A stretch of 64,000 nt of DNA, from the NCBI GenBank assembly GCA_024500155.1, contig CM044857.1:126501-190500 (forward strand). Direction: 5' to 3'. The position numbers and the translations under genes are program-made. Source of the stretch: Chenopodium formosanum. Taxonomy: Eukaryota; Streptophyta; Magnoliopsida; Caryophyllales; Amaranthaceae. Under the pieces are notes generated by a model, which was not told the origin of the DNA, did no database searches, and saw only the letters and a list, made by a program, of their open reading frames with translations. Of this stretch, positions 12,178 through 25,640 are shown piece after piece. The first letter of the stretch is position 1, and each line of letters begins with the position of its first letter.

Positions 12178-13683
12178 AGATTTAAATCACTTTGTAGATG
12201 ATATGATTTATTGAAGATCTTTTTTCAAGAAAAAAAAATGTTTATAATTGAGCTATAATATAAGTCATAACTTGAATTTCTCTTAATTGGTAGGATATTC
12301 CTATTGGTATTAATCCTTCTTAACTCTATCAAAATTGAGAAAATAAGGTTTCTCTTTTTAAGTAAATTCATTCTTTAAAAGACTATAAAAAAGTATATTT
12401 CCATATTAAGAATTATTAATATAACATTACATTATATTATGTTAATACGGGTACCTATTTAATATTTCCTTCGTCTCATGATATAATGTTATATTGTTAG
12501 TATTATTTTCTTAGCTACAAAACTTAAACTAAATATTGTCATTAATATATTAAAAAAAAAAAAAGCTTAAATGAAATATCTATATTACCATTGGCTCAGT
12601 TACCTTAATTGTGTTTTTGGAGGAGGGTTGAGGTGTGGCTGGAGTTGTCTTTCCCTATAAAAATGAGATATCTATTTATTCGTTTCACTATGTAGTTTTT
12701 AAAATATCATATTATTTAATTTTTTGGATACATAATTTTTTAATCAAATTTTTTTAACTTTTTGGATACGTAATTAAAGATGTTGATTATTAAAACTTAA
12801 AACTATGTTTTAAATGATGTGTTAAACAAAATAATCATTATATTATACAACGGGTGGAGTATACCTGATCAAAGTTAGTCGGTCCCGTTAACACAATCCA
12901 CAATGTTGAGTTTGGACAAATTTTCAAAAGCCCATGATTAAAGTTAAGTCCATCCCGAATTTGGCCCGAAAACCCAATTATTCTTGGCCTAAAACAACGG
13001 TTTTGAGCACGCTTTTTTTGCCCAAAGTTGATTCTAACCCAAAGCCATTGCTTGAAGCGGACCACTAAACTCAACCCGGTCCAAAATCATTAATATATCT
13101 AGGATGAAGTGACATTTTATAATGCTCCGTAACATTTACTATCGATAAAAAAAACTTCGAATAATGCAAAAAGTCAAATCATTGCGACTATTATAAATGG
13201 AGTTAGTAAAAAAATACGGTTAAGTTGTAACCAGTTGGGCACATGCAATTCTGCAAAATTGGAAGAAATGGTGGGCGAAGAAGAGTAACAGTAACCTCAG
13301 TTAAATGAAGAGAGGAGAAGAAGAAGAGAGAGAAAGTAATAAAACCAGCTTTTCCAAAACCCAAGAATACTACTAAAGCATCTGTCTTTTCCTTTTTACT
13401 TTCTCTCTCCTCTTTTTCTTTTCATTTCCTCCCTTTTTATTCATATTTACATTATTTACAAAATTAATTAATAAATGAAAATAATTCTGGGTTTGCTCCT
13501 TTAGATAGAGATAGCAGATCTACTACTACTCAGACACTACGTCGCTACTCACTTAGTCCTACTCTTGTCTCACTCTTCTTCTTCTTTTTTCTTTTTATTT
13601 AATTTACATAAAAACATTGATGATTTTATTTGGAGAAATGTTCATCAAATTTTGAGTTTCTGCAGTTGAATTGTGTTTGTAAA
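11227..13683. other. Intergenic region with (TA)n tract and promoter of next gene
   Basis: 3' UTR of the transporter gene, then AT-rich DNA with a TA microsatellite of about 80 bp at 12094-12174. It is bracketed by two copies of TATATGTTAGATTTAA (12065 and 12172 areas). From about 13,260 the sequence turns GA- and then CT-rich, and is the likely promoter and leader of the gene starting at 13,684. Confidence 0.5.
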
Positions 13684-13738
13684 ATGGGGTCCGAGCAAAA
13701 CAGATTTCCACAGCAAGAACGGGTAATCCCTTTTTCAA

Positions 13739-13810
<72 letters not shown>

Positions 13811-16800
13811 GTTTGTTTTTTGTTTTCGTTGTTAATTTCAGATCTGATTTTGTTCATTTTTTCCTGATTTTCCCAGATGTACATTTGCATTTTGTTGTTT
13901 TGTATTTATTTTTGGTAAATTATTAATTTTTTATTACTGATGTTTTTCTGTAAGAAAACCCAGAATTCTTGCCAATAAAATCCTTACCTTTTTTTTTTCT
14001 TTTTTCTTTTTTGAGGAGATGGGTTTAAATGTAGGAAAATGCACATTAATAATTCCAGTAAAGATAGATATAATCTTTTGCTTTTGAAGTTGATAGAGTG
14101 ATTTTTTTTTTGGGGATGATTGGAATTCTGGATTTTGCTTTGTTTTAAGTATTATTATTACTTCTGGAGGTAGCAGTAGTGTAAATTAAACTATCATATG
14201 ATATCTTGTTGATTTTGTTTTGCTACAGAATATGCTGATTACTGCTTCCCTTTTTTGATTTTTGGGTTTATTGCTTTTTAATAACCTTTTCTGGGTATCC
14301 TTAACGTCTGCTTTACTCTTTCAACCAGAGTTGCGGTCATTGATCGTATTTTATTGCACTGATACTTGTATACTGTTTTCATTGATTGTGAGAATGAGAT
14401 TAGGGAAAGATATAATGTAGTTAGGATGTTTGAAAATTATGCAGCAATGAATAATGTACTTCACCTTTGTGTTTTATGGCTGTAATAACTTTAAGACTTA
14501 AGTGTTATATGAGTGACAATAATCTTACGTCGTAATCCACAAATACAAAATGATACTCCATGTCGAACAACTACGGAACTAGCTTCTTTATTATTGTCTA
14601 TAAAATTTATATACCCATATCTTGTTATGTAAGGTAATTGAACTTTGGTGACTTGATTACAAACTCTAATCCATTGTTATTCTTCTCAGCGCAAGAATTG
14701 GGGAGGATGTTGGGGTGGACTCCCTTGTTTTGGAGCTCAGAAGGGTGGGAAACGTATTGTACCATCATCTCGTACACCTGATGGCAACGCAGCTGCAAAC
14801 CAGCCTAATGGGACGCAGGGTGTTGGGTTACCTAACCAACCTCCTTCATTGCCTCCACATCTTCTCGCTCCTCCCTCTTCTCCAGCCTCCTTCTCAAACT
14901 CGGCTCTTCCTTCAACTGCTCAATCACCGCGCTGCCACCTCTCGTTGTCTGCTAATTCGCCTGGAAACCCTTCCTCCACTATGTATGCAACTGGGCCATA
15001 CGCTCATGAAACCCAACTGGTTACTCCCCCTGTCTTTTCAACCTTTACGACAGAGCCATCAACTGCACCTTTGACCCCTCCTCCAGAATTGGCTCACCTA
15101 ACAACACCCTCTTCTCCTGATGTCCCTTATGCACAGTTCCTTTCGTCATCTGGGAAGGTCAATTATATGCCTGCTAATGATCTTCAAAACACCTATCCGT
15201 TCTCTCCTGGAAGTCCTGCTAGTAGTCTTAGATCGCCTATTTCAAGAACCTCAGCTGACTGTTTATCTTATCCAGAGAGGGATTCCTGGGATACTTCCCT
15301 TTCCCCTGGAGGCGCAAAACATCCAAGAAATGCTTCAGGAGGATGGCATACTGACAGCGGCGCCCAATCTCAGACTTCAAACTTTTTCTGTCCTGCAACT
15401 TTTGCTCAGTTTTATCTGGACCAACCGCATTCTGGTGGGAGGCTAAGTATTTCTAAAGAGTCAGATGCCTATTCCAATGGAGCTGTGAATCAGAGCAAGC
15501 AAAACAAGAACAACAAGCAAGAAGTGGAGGAACTGGAAGCTTACAGAGCATCTTTTGGGTTTAGTGCTGATGAAATGATCACTACTACTCAGTATGTGGA
15601 AATATCTGATGTTATGGATGAATCATTCACCATGGTACCCTGCACCTCTAACAAGCCCCATGTAGAAGAAGCAACACTACTAAATTGGGGACGTGTTGGA
15701 TCAAGAAAGTCAGAAAATAATTCTCCTGGTGATAAATCAACAAAGTCATGGTCAGATATGAATGGTAGAGCTCGACAGGGGACAGTTTCATCCAAACAAT
15801 CTGAAGGTAAGTTATACTTTTTAATGCCTTGAATAGTTAATTTAAATTGATAGTTGCACTGCATGTGATATAGGCACATAGTGCACCACTTCTATGGGTG
15901 GTTAAATCTAAATGGAGTAACAGGTCTGTGGAGATTTGGTCTTAGGTATCCTTCCTTTTCATGATCATGCAGAAAAAGAAAAAGGGAATGTGTACAAATA
16001 TGGTAAAATATACAACTATGATCAAATCCTCTCATCATTAAAAGAGATAAATCCTTGAATTTATTTAAAATATACTTTTTTCATAGATTTGATATATACT
16101 GTCATCTCCTTTTGTTGGTAACAGTATTGTAATAATCCCTCCGTCCGAAAAGGATAGCTTTCTTTGATATTTGCTTCAACATGTCGAGGTCTCTTTGAAT
16201 ACTAATATCTGGGAGTTAGTCGAGAAGTTCTTGTAATAAAAAATTTTAACACAGTCAAATTGGGTTAGCAAAAAAGTATTAGACATTGTGTGATAGAGGG
16301 AGTAGATTTATAATAGGTTTATTCATGGATATTTTCTTCCTCTGTGTTAGCTGTTTAAATGAGATAAATTACTGACGATTTATGGCAGGCCACAAGCCTC
16401 ATATCTCCAAATCTCCAATAAGATTTTCAAATACCTTGGTCATTTTGGCAATAAAATAACTAATTTACTTTTCCTAACCTTCATTTTCCCAATATAAAAT
16501 ACCCTTTCTATTGTGCATCTAATAACATTGGCCTAACCCTAAAAGGCCACCATTGCTGTTAAAATTCCAGACAATAACTTCTTGTGTTATAAGGAAAATT
16601 CCACTGGAAAAGGGATATGTTGTGAAAAAGACAAGTTCACTGTTTTGGTTGTTGAATTGGTTTTATGGGTGAGAATTAGATGAAGCTTGTATATGATGTA
16701 TAAACACTCCTTTGTTCTTTTAATGCATTAACATGCAGTTTCAGACCTAAAATTTGGCTTATAAAAAATCACGTTGAAGCATCTTATATGAAACAGTGAT

Positions 16801-18826
16801 CACTATTCTCTCTACATGTTTCTTTTTGGTTCGATTATCAATAAAAGGGATAGGGTGATGGGGGCAAGGAGAATGAACTATGAAGGAAACTATGATAGGA
16901 AAATGAAGAAGGATTGGTGACCAGGTCAAAAGTATGGTTTATTTGTAATCTGCAAATTATGATTATTTTAAGGTAGGTAAGGGAGTGAGAATATATTAGT
17001 CATAAGAGTAGTAGTAGACTAGTAGTTGTGGCATTAATTTTTAATCCTACAACATTACTGTTTACAATATTAAAATCTTTTCTTTTCCCTTTTTTTCTGC
17101 TCTTATGAAATCAACAAAAATAGAATAAAAAGCTCTTTAACATGCATCACAAAATTTCCAAATTTCTTGTTGATTAATGATAATTATTCTTTTTACCTAT
17201 AATACTTGATTTCCTAATCTGTTGAGATATCGAACATCTCCATTTCTACTTCCCTTGTCCATTTTGTGCAATATAATTGTTCCGTTCCCAACAATGTTGC
17301 GTGCTGTTATAACCTGGATTGTAAGACCCTCCTTTGTTTTTGGGTTTCAACTTTTTTGGGCTGGGTTGAGGGTTTAGGATTAATTAAATTAAGGGTACAC
17401 TAATGATTGCAATTAATGTCATGAGATTGCATAAGCAGCACCTTGTGATTGTTGCATGATTCCTTACAGCCATCATTTAACTAGTCATCATGGTATAAAT
17501 CATATCAATTCATCGAAGTTTTTGAGCATGTAATTGGATTATACTTGAATATAAACTTCTTACTTAGTAATTTAGTATCTTAAATTAATCTTTATTAATT
17601 GAGGTTTTTACATAAAAGCTAATGAAGGGAACACCTCAATTTAATTTCATGGTTAGAGTAGTATACACAATATTCTGTGAGAGCTGTCATTTAGCCGATC
17701 TTTGCCAAGATTTGTTTAGGACCAAAAAAATAAATAAACTGAAGCATGCATCATGCTTCTTAAAATATATGAGGCTTTGCCAATTGATTGGGTTTTGAGG
17801 GGATGCTATTCAGAATGATATTTGTTCAGTGGTATGATTTAAGGTTGGACTGAATTCTCCTAATTGGCAGTATCACATTTCTTGTCTGGAGAAAAGTAAT
17901 ATAGATATAGGAAAAGTCTTAGTTTATGCTAAATTAGGCTGAAGCATGACTTCTAGCCTGTTGAGGATTTTACTTTATCATTGATAGATTTCTCCTTTTT
18001 CCTTTTACTTAAGTTGTACCCATCCTTCCTTTTCCTACTTGACATGATTACTTGATTGGGAGATTTGGGACAGGAGTTGTCTTTAGCACAGACTCAGGAT
18101 TATGTGGCTATGTGCCATACATGGCGGGCCCAACTCTTTCTTTATTTGTAACTACGCAGATACTTCTGAATCAAGATCCATAATTGTTTTAGTAAGTTCT
18201 TTTGGTTCTATAATATTGGTGTCCTCATTCTGGTGGTGGCGTGGTGCTGTTAGTAAAGGTATTTCATGTTGGGGTTATTTACATAGTTGGTTGACAACTT
18301 GAAGGATTGCTTTTACACGAGTATAATGTCCACAATTTACTTGAAAATAGATAGTGAGGAGAGTTTTTCGTGTATATGTATGCTGAACAGTGGCGGGGAC
18401 AGGGGGAGGAGAAGGAAAAAACCTTGTATCCATATGTGTTTGCTTTTGATGAATAATTTAACTAGTACCTATTTGTAGCTTGCTATTACTATTGTACAAG
18501 TGTGACATTCTTGAATCTTGAGCCAGTCTTTAGATATTTAGGTGTAGAGTCACATGACTTATCATTTCATTGCCTATATAGCAGTTTATCTATGCTGATT
18601 TTAACTATCATCATTTTATGATTCAGATGAGCAACCTGGAAATGTCTCTGGCCAGAGTACACCAAGCAACCGTAATTTGACAGATGATGAAGAGATGTTT
18701 TCAAACATGGGGAAATCCAAAAAAAGCAGGAAGGTAAATAGGGGTCTTTCTTGCTCGGATGCTGAGATTGAGTATAGGCGAGGGAGGAGCTTGCGAGAAG
18801 CTAGGGGAGATATCACATGGCATTAG
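13684..18826 (+). CDS. Hydroxyproline-rich glycoprotein family protein (unknown function)
   Basis: Three coding exons: 13684-13722, 14690-15806, 18627-18826, giving 451 codons in frame. The ATG at 13684 gives MGSEQNRFPQQER. The next exon begins with the family signature WGGCWGGLPCFGAQKGGKR, followed by a Pro/Ser-rich region (LLAPPSSPASF, ATGPYAHETQLVTPPVFS, TTEPSTAPLTPPPE, TTPSSPDVPYAQ). These blocks are shared by an Arabidopsis group annotated only as 'hydroxyproline-rich glycoprotein family' (At5g52430-like). No signal peptide or membrane segment is visible, so the wall-protein name is probably misleading and a cytosolic or nuclear protein is more likely. The C-terminus is basic (KKSRK, EIEYRRGRSLREARG). 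The last intron is 2.8 kb. Function is not known. Confidence 0.88.
13741..13796. repeat. (TA)n microsatellite in intron 1
   Basis: About 27 TA units followed by a T-run, just inside the first intron of the preceding gene entry. Confidence 0.95.
16137..16302. mobile_element. Stowaway-like MITE (degenerate) in intron 2
   Basis: Left end TCCCTCCGTCC and right end GATAGAGGGAG are imperfect inverted repeats of the Tc1/mariner Stowaway type. They are 166 bp apart with no coding content. The match is imperfect, so the assignment is tentative. Confidence 0.45.
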
Positions 18827-19796
18827 TTTTTAGTAGTTAGCTTTCGAACTGTTTATGTCCTCAGCTTCCAAACCCCCAGAATCTGATGGCAATGTCTTCT
18901 AATCTGGCTTGAGTGTTTTTGTAAGTGGCAGCAGCATGAGTCTAATTTGTAACTGAGCTTAGCCTCTCTTATATAGGTGACATGATGTTGCGCATTGTTG
19001 ACATCTATTGGTCTAGGTTTTGCAAGTTGGTGTGCCCTGCCTCTTTTTAGCTTTCTATAGCTGGTGTGGGAGAATTGTGGTAGGCTGGGTTTTCTCGCAG
19101 TCAGTTGTAAGAAGCGAGATACTTGGAATTGTTCATATTTGAAGATAGTTGAAATTGGTTATGCATCTAGACCTAATACTGCTAATATAGTAATATGTAT
19201 ATTGATATTTCATTTTCTCCTGTTTTTTCGTTATCTCTGTTTTTCAAGTCCAAATTTGCAAGTGCGACTATTTTCATTAAATTTATTGAGAAACTGGTAG
19301 CTTGATTTCCTTGCACTATGCGGGTGGCCTGGCAATGTGAAATTGTGAATATAGGTGCATGCAGCGCGCCATTTACCTGATGGCCAGTGGCTAATGAGGT
19401 AGCTTTGGTCGGTGAGGTGGCCGATGTTTTCTGATCATGTGCTGATGTTATATGGGGAGAGTGTTGTAAAATAATACCCTCTGATTTTTGGAGAGAATGA
19501 TACTAAAGAAATACAAGTACTGAACTTGGTGGTGCTAGTGTGCTACTATTTGGTATTTATTCTCTAAAATCAAGATGTGAGAGTTCTAAAGCCTTAAGGT
19601 TATTCTATAGACTACTCACTAAATAATAATTCGTAATAAATAATAAACACACAGGTTGAATTTTAAAGTTTCGAACATAAAAGTTTGAGTTTGAGGTTAT
19701 TCTTTCCATCCTTGAGATTGAATAATTTCTCTTTATGATACAAAAAGATGGAGCCTAAGTTCCTTACTACAATACATTATAAAAAGTTTCCTACAA
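18827..19796. other. 3' UTR and intergenic spacer
   Basis: Downstream sequence of the preceding gene, then AT-rich spacer. No gene or clear element recognised. Confidence 0.4.
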
Positions 19797-21666
19797 TTTT
19801 TTATTTTTTTTTATTTTTTTTGACAAAGAGAATAGACAACTAATAAGACCAGGAAATAAAGTTACGATGACGAGCTTGAGGCACAAGCCAATTAGCCGGC
19901 GAGACCCATGAGCGAGGGACCTTTTTTATTCTATAAGCCGAAAGATCCCTTACTTCGTCTCGGATAGCCCCTAGCAACCAAACACAAGAGATATCATCTG
20001 CGGACTCTCGAGTAAGTAAGAAGGGAAACCACCTGAGCACAATCCGTAAAAATCTGTAAACGAACAATCCCCTTACGTCTAGCCGCTCGAATCGCCCACA
20101 AGCACGCTTGAAGCTCCACCTGAAGCGCCAACCCCGATCCTGTGGCCCTAAGGCCACCACCGAACACCTAATCCGAGTGAAGATCCCGGAAAACCCAACC
20201 TACGCCTGCCATATTATCATGAGTGTTCCAGGCCCCATCAAGTAAAAGGCAACAATCTAGGGTATCAGAATCGAACCCCTGGAGACAGCCTGTTAGTGGA
20301 GGTAAAGGAGTAACCAGATGGGAATGCTTAGTTGGAATTATGTGTTGAGAAAAGGCAGAAGCCTCTGCACCCCTAGAAACCCTGTCCGCAGCCAAGTGAA
20401 AAATCAATGTCGGAGAAACCATTTCATGGCAAAAGACCTTGTGATTACGAGATAACCAGACAACCCACATGAAGGAAATGAAATATGACAAACCACCCAA
20501 ATCCTTTACATCCTTATAATCTGCAATTGTATCTGTGAACCAAACATTAAATGGTTTATTCTGCAATGAAGCTCAAGATGGCCAAAGGACCACTAACTAA
20601 CTAGTCAGAAACAAACGCACAACCCCGAAATAGGTGAGAAGTTGTTTCACAATTCTGATGACAAAAAACACAGACAAAGACAGGCATCCCACGCTGATAA
20701 AGATGATTCGTTAGGGGCAAAGCGCCATGCAACAACTTCCAGACAAAAACCTTCAATTTTGGAAGAAGAGAGACCCCAAAACTGTTTCCACCATATATTA
20801 GGAGCTGGTACGCTGGCCACAGAAGCCATTGAACTACGAACCAGCAATGCATATGCCATCTTAGTGGAAAAACCTCCATCTCTAGTAAACTTCCAGTAGA
20901 TGAAATCATCCATGAACTGTGGGGCCTTTCCAACAAAAGGATTCGCTGACAAGGAGTCAAACTAACGATGAATCAAGGAAGTATCCCATGCATTTGTACG
21001 CGGATTAATAATAGAAGAAACATGAGTCGACAAAGACGACTCAACAACTAGATCTTTAAACTTAACCGGGCCTTCCGAGGCCCAGTCATCCTTTAGCATT
21101 CGCACCTTGGAGCCAAAACCCACTTTCCAAGCTAGACCATTAGACAAAGCTGACATACCATCCATAAGACCACGACACCCCCAAGAAGATCTGGAAATTC
21201 CTCCCATCTGAAACGAGCTAATTAAGGATAGAGTATTTGAAAAGCAAAACCCTTGACAAGAGGAGTTGGGGGTGATGGTGGATACACCAGCATTGTTTAG
21301 CCAACAGGGCCGAATTTAACAAGGCCACACTCCGAAGGCCCAAGCCTCACATTCCTTTCGGAAGATGCAAAAGGGAAGTAGAGCGGAAAGCCAAATCCTT
21401 AGAAGTAGACGAAGACCGCCACTAGAAACAAGACAACATACCATCAATCCGATCGCAAATGGAAGCCGAAACCATAAAAATTGACAGAACATGATTGAAA
21501 GAGGCAACTAGAACCGAATTGATAATTACCAACTTAGCGGCCGCTGATAACTGCAGCGAAGCCAAATCCGAAAGACGCTTTGCAATAGAGTCCAGGAGAT
21601 GACCAAACGCTCGCTGCGACCTTACTCCGCCCCATATCCACCGGGAGACCGAGGTAAGAACCCAAA
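19797..21666 (-). mobile_element. 5'-truncated, decayed LINE (minus strand)
   Basis: On the minus strand, from 21,666 down: the end of a LINE reverse transcriptase region, a linker (ORF 21207-20962), a zf-RVT region (about 20,870-20,610) with WKLLHGALPLTNHLYQRG and a CxxC..H..C pattern, then an RNase H region (20,566-19,840) with LLLDGAWN and GVGWVFRD. Frames are broken at several points. A T-rich run at 19797-19822 on the plus strand is the expected poly(A) tail of a minus-strand LINE. No EN domain or main RT core remains. Confidence 0.85.
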
Positions 21667-23172
21667 GACTAATGGTGATGCTCTGTTTACATCTGGATCC
21701 GATCCGGCTTGCACACTTGACTAATGGTGAGTGGGTCTCCTAACAAGACTAATGGTGATGCTCGAACTCGAGACTTTTTTTAATTGACATCAAGTTGCTT
21801 ACTACTTGAGCTTAATTCTTGTTGATAAAAAAACCTAAAAATTAATAAAGAGAAAATCCAAGTTTATTTTCTTGATAAACAACATGATTCTAATATTTCA
21901 CCTCACCATTTGATAGACAATATTTGTTTAGTATGAATATAAATTTGGGCTCCCTTGTAAATCAACTATCGATTCATTTATTGTAAATAACAGTTTATTA
22001 GATTGAAATGTGTATTTGAAAGATTTATGTCTTCGCTATGTGAAATTAATAGATATATAATGAATCAAATTATTGAGATGATTAAGTTCGTCCACTTGGG
22101 TCGTCGTTATATCAAAGCTAGAGGTACTAACGATCTTTGGGCTAGTAAAATAGGCCAAAGCCTAATTGGACGGATCCTATAAGGTCATATAAAGGGCCTA
22201 GATCAAGCATAAGAGGACGAGGCCCATGATGGACCTTATCACTCTAGGTGGCCGCGCCATAAGGGTTGGTTTGGAGGGTTTTGGGCTTTCTAACCTAGTC
22301 TAATTATTATAGGATTATAAATAGACTAGGTGCTTAGGTTTTTCTATAGAACAGTTTTACTGATAAGTTGAAACCCTAATTAGCAAAGACGAAACCAAGC
22401 CTCTCAAACCTCCCTCTCTCTCACGAGTCTCTCCTCCCCTTAGGCGTCGATTGTGTGCTCGTGGTGGTGGTGTTCGTGTGGTGTCCGGTTGGCCAAGGAA
22501 GGTGGTGATCGCGGTTTTCCCTTTTACTCGACCAATCTAGCATTGGTGGACGCATGATCAAATTCCGTGGACTAAGTAGAGGAGTCACGCTTGGGGCTCT
22601 ATTCTCTTCCTAATTGTCAATCGAATTGCTATGTGGAATTCATGCTTCAAAGGTAGAATTATGTGATTCTTGTGTGTTATGCATGTGATCCTGATAGTTG
22701 ATTCATGTGTTTTATGCATGTGATCCTGATAGTTGACCAATCTAGCATTGGTGGACGCATGATCAAATCCCGTGGACGCATGATCCTTATTTAGGTGCGT
22801 ATGAATATGATTCATGAAACTCTGCTTATAGTACCTTAAGTCCTACTGTAAGTAGCAGTAGCAGTTAGGGGAGTTAGGAGTCCATCACATTTAAAGTTCA
22901 TAGACATAGGATCCATACATAACATACTAAGAACACCCACATCTGGGGTTTGAATACTAGAGTTATCAGGGAAGGGTTAGCAGCTAGCTTCCACAGCACC
23001 TGATGCCCATCAAGCATTAGACCAGCCTGGCCTCTTTGGAGACATTTATTTTACTCTTATCACTCTTTGGAGTTTGGACTAGTAAAAAAGAGGAATTACT
23101 CCCCGAGTAAAATTGAACTCTCTTCTCAAAATGAAGCAAGTTTAAACGGTGATACAGAGCTACACCTTGAAA
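21667..23172. other. Unclassified repeats upstream of the PhoD-like gene
   Basis: GACTAATGGTGA occurs three times (21667, 21719, 21747). A promoter/LTR-like segment follows (22,085-22,600) with ATAAATAGACTAGG as possible TATA region. Two direct repeats lie at 22530-22571 / 22735-22776 (42 bp, one difference) and 22677-22701 / 22712-22736 (25 bp, identical). It resembles an LTR or a shuffled repeat, but no terminal ends or coding region were found. Confidence 0.4.
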
Positions 23173-24839
23173 ATGCTGGATTTCCGATTATGCGGGCGGT
23201 TTGAGGCGGCGGTGATCCTCCTCAACATCATTTGCTGCTTCTTTTTCACCGGCGGCGCCGCCAATATCGACGGTCAGTCTCCCGTAACTCGAATTGCTTT
23301 CGGATCATGCTCCAATCAAACCAATCCTCAGGTTTCTTTCTCTTTTTCTTTCCTTTTATAGATTAGTAGTACCAATTACTAGTAACACTTGGAATTTGAA
23401 TTGGAATGCAGATTATATGGAATGCAATCAATGATTTCAATCCCCAGTTATTCATTTGGCTTGGTGATAATATTTATGGTCATAATAAACGCCCTTTTCG
23501 ATTATTTGGTAAGCAACGCACTTTTGGGCCTTGGAAAAATCTTCCCAGATTTTATCCTTCTTCTCAACTTGAAATGCAATCTAAGTTTAACTTGGCTAAG
23601 ACCCATCCTGCCTACTCTCGTCTTCGTAACCGTTCTAAGGTATATATGCTCTTCCCTTTGTCCCGAATTTATTAATATGGACTAGTTGCTTATACTATTT
23701 TGAGATGTTCGGAAAAATAGTAATTGTGCATACATGGTAGATTATTGGAACATGGGATGATCATGATTATGGATTGAATGATGCTGGTAAAGAGTTCACT
23801 GGCAAGGACATCAATCAGAGGCTGCTGCTTGATTTTTTGGATGAGCCTGTGGATAGTCCAAGGTGAATTTGTGTTTACAATTACATCATACATGTGTTTA
23901 ATTGTTATTGTGGGTTTTGATTTGATGCATAATCTTTGTCACATTGTTTGCTAATTGACACAATTTATTGATTTTGACTTTCTTTTACTACGATATTTGC
24001 ATGTTTTAAGTGACTCTTTTACTACCAAAACATATCATTTAATTCCTGACCTTATATTGAGTTGTAAACTTTTAATCTTATACATTTATGGTTGTTGCAT
24101 CGTTTGTTTACTAACAGGAGAAAGCAAGCTGGTGTTTATACGTCCTACACTTATGGCCCTATTGGTAAGCAAATTAAGGTATGCCTTGCTTTTCCCCCTA
24201 GTAGTTGTCTAGTCTTTAAGCCAACAGACAGTGGTATTTGCATTGCGACCGTAATAAAATCTAGTTCCTCTTACCATCTATGATTAATTACCTTAACAAG
24301 AGGAGTTGTAAACTTCCCCCGCTTCCTTTGGCCACTTGGAAGCACTTCAGTTTTATTTATGTGACCTTCTTTCTCAAGTTTTTCTTTTGCTTATGAAATT
24401 GAGCTAATATGAAAGATGTTGTAAATCTAGTAATCGACAGCCTATGCGAATTCCTTTGACTTGTGAATCTCCTTATCGTGCTCTCAAGAGATGTATAATT
24501 GTACACATATATGGACCATGGTCCTTATCATGATCATGCACTATAACCTTTGGAAGTTTTCTAATATGCTTTAACATTAAGTCCAAACAATTTGCCACAC
24601 ATGAATTTTAATAAAGACGTGGTCTTTGAGCCTATAGTGATTTTCCTAGAAATGTATTAAAATAGGACATTAATTAATCAAAAAATGCAATTTATTGTAA
24701 AAAGTAAGAATTATATATCTTACCCGCCTTGACAAGATTAGATGCATGTCTTTAACACCACCATTTGAATTAACTTTAGCATTTGAATTTTGTCAACCAT
24801 GTCAAGGTTTTGGAACAAAAAGGTTCCCTACTTTTCTTA

Positions 24840-25640
24840 TGCTCCTCCAATTTCTTATGTGTGTCTTCTACTAAATGAATTTTTTAATTGATTAAATGAA
24901 AGGTAGGGCTTACTTTCTACCTTTCATGAAGATCTAATTTTTAGGTCACTTCATCAACTTTTTTAACAACCTGGAAGGGACTGTTGTATTATAACTTAAA
25001 ATCAGGGACTGTTGCGCTGCCTTATTGCTAATTTTCTTCTAAATTTGGGGCACAAGTTTCAGTGCTACTTTGTCCTCAATATTGAACTCAAAGTGCACTT
25101 GCCTTGATGGTGTGGCGCCTCCTTTAATTGTCTCACGTTTCTTCCGTATGACTCGTCGCAAAGGGACTTGTGGTAGCCAACATCCTTACTTTGGCTGATA
25201 ACTTTATGTGGCACAAGGAGTTGCCAACCAATTCGAAAGGACTCATTCTCTCCGCAGAAGTGTGAAGCAATAACATAATGGCACAAACACTCCTTAAATC
25301 TTTTGGTCATTGATATGCTCCGTATGATTGTAGTTGATGACCTGTCATATAGTTCTTTAAATCTGATCCCTGCATATCAAACAATGTAGTCCGACAGCGC
25401 CTAATAAACTTGGTATCACAATCACTAATGATTTCCTAAGGCATATCAAGACCAAAATACTTCAAAAAAACTTTGCTATGAATGGTACCTTTGCTGAACA
25501 CGTATCATAGGCCCTGAAATAAATACATCATACATTGAAATTCAATCAATCACCATCATTACTAAACAATGCCCATTCATATTAGAAAATCGAGAAATAA
25601 AATCCTTAAAGTGACACCCATGGCTTCTCTTAAACAGACT
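24840..25640 (-). mobile_element. Degenerate Ty3/gypsy integrase fragment in PhoD-like intron 4
   Basis: Reading the minus strand in broken frames gives the order of a chromovirus-type integrase. VFLKYFGLDMP then EIISDCDTKF lie around 25,470-25,405 (the conserved ISDRD region, with one Asp changed). GSDLKNYMTG and SPFELVGNSL follow (about 25,225-25,250). The post-integrase block FQVVKKVDEVT is near 24,960. Many stops and frame slips; no LTRs or RT recognised. It is a relic of a different lineage from the Athila element downstream. Confidence 0.65.

Noticed and set aside
13630..13683. Longer N-terminus for the hydroxyproline-rich family protein
   Set aside because: The upstream in-frame codon is not ATG; MGSEQNRF at 13684 starts directly before the conserved region.
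23149..23172. Upstream in-frame GTG start for the PhoD-like protein
   Set aside because: Non-ATG start; the ATG at 23173 gives a normal signal-peptide-like N-terminus.
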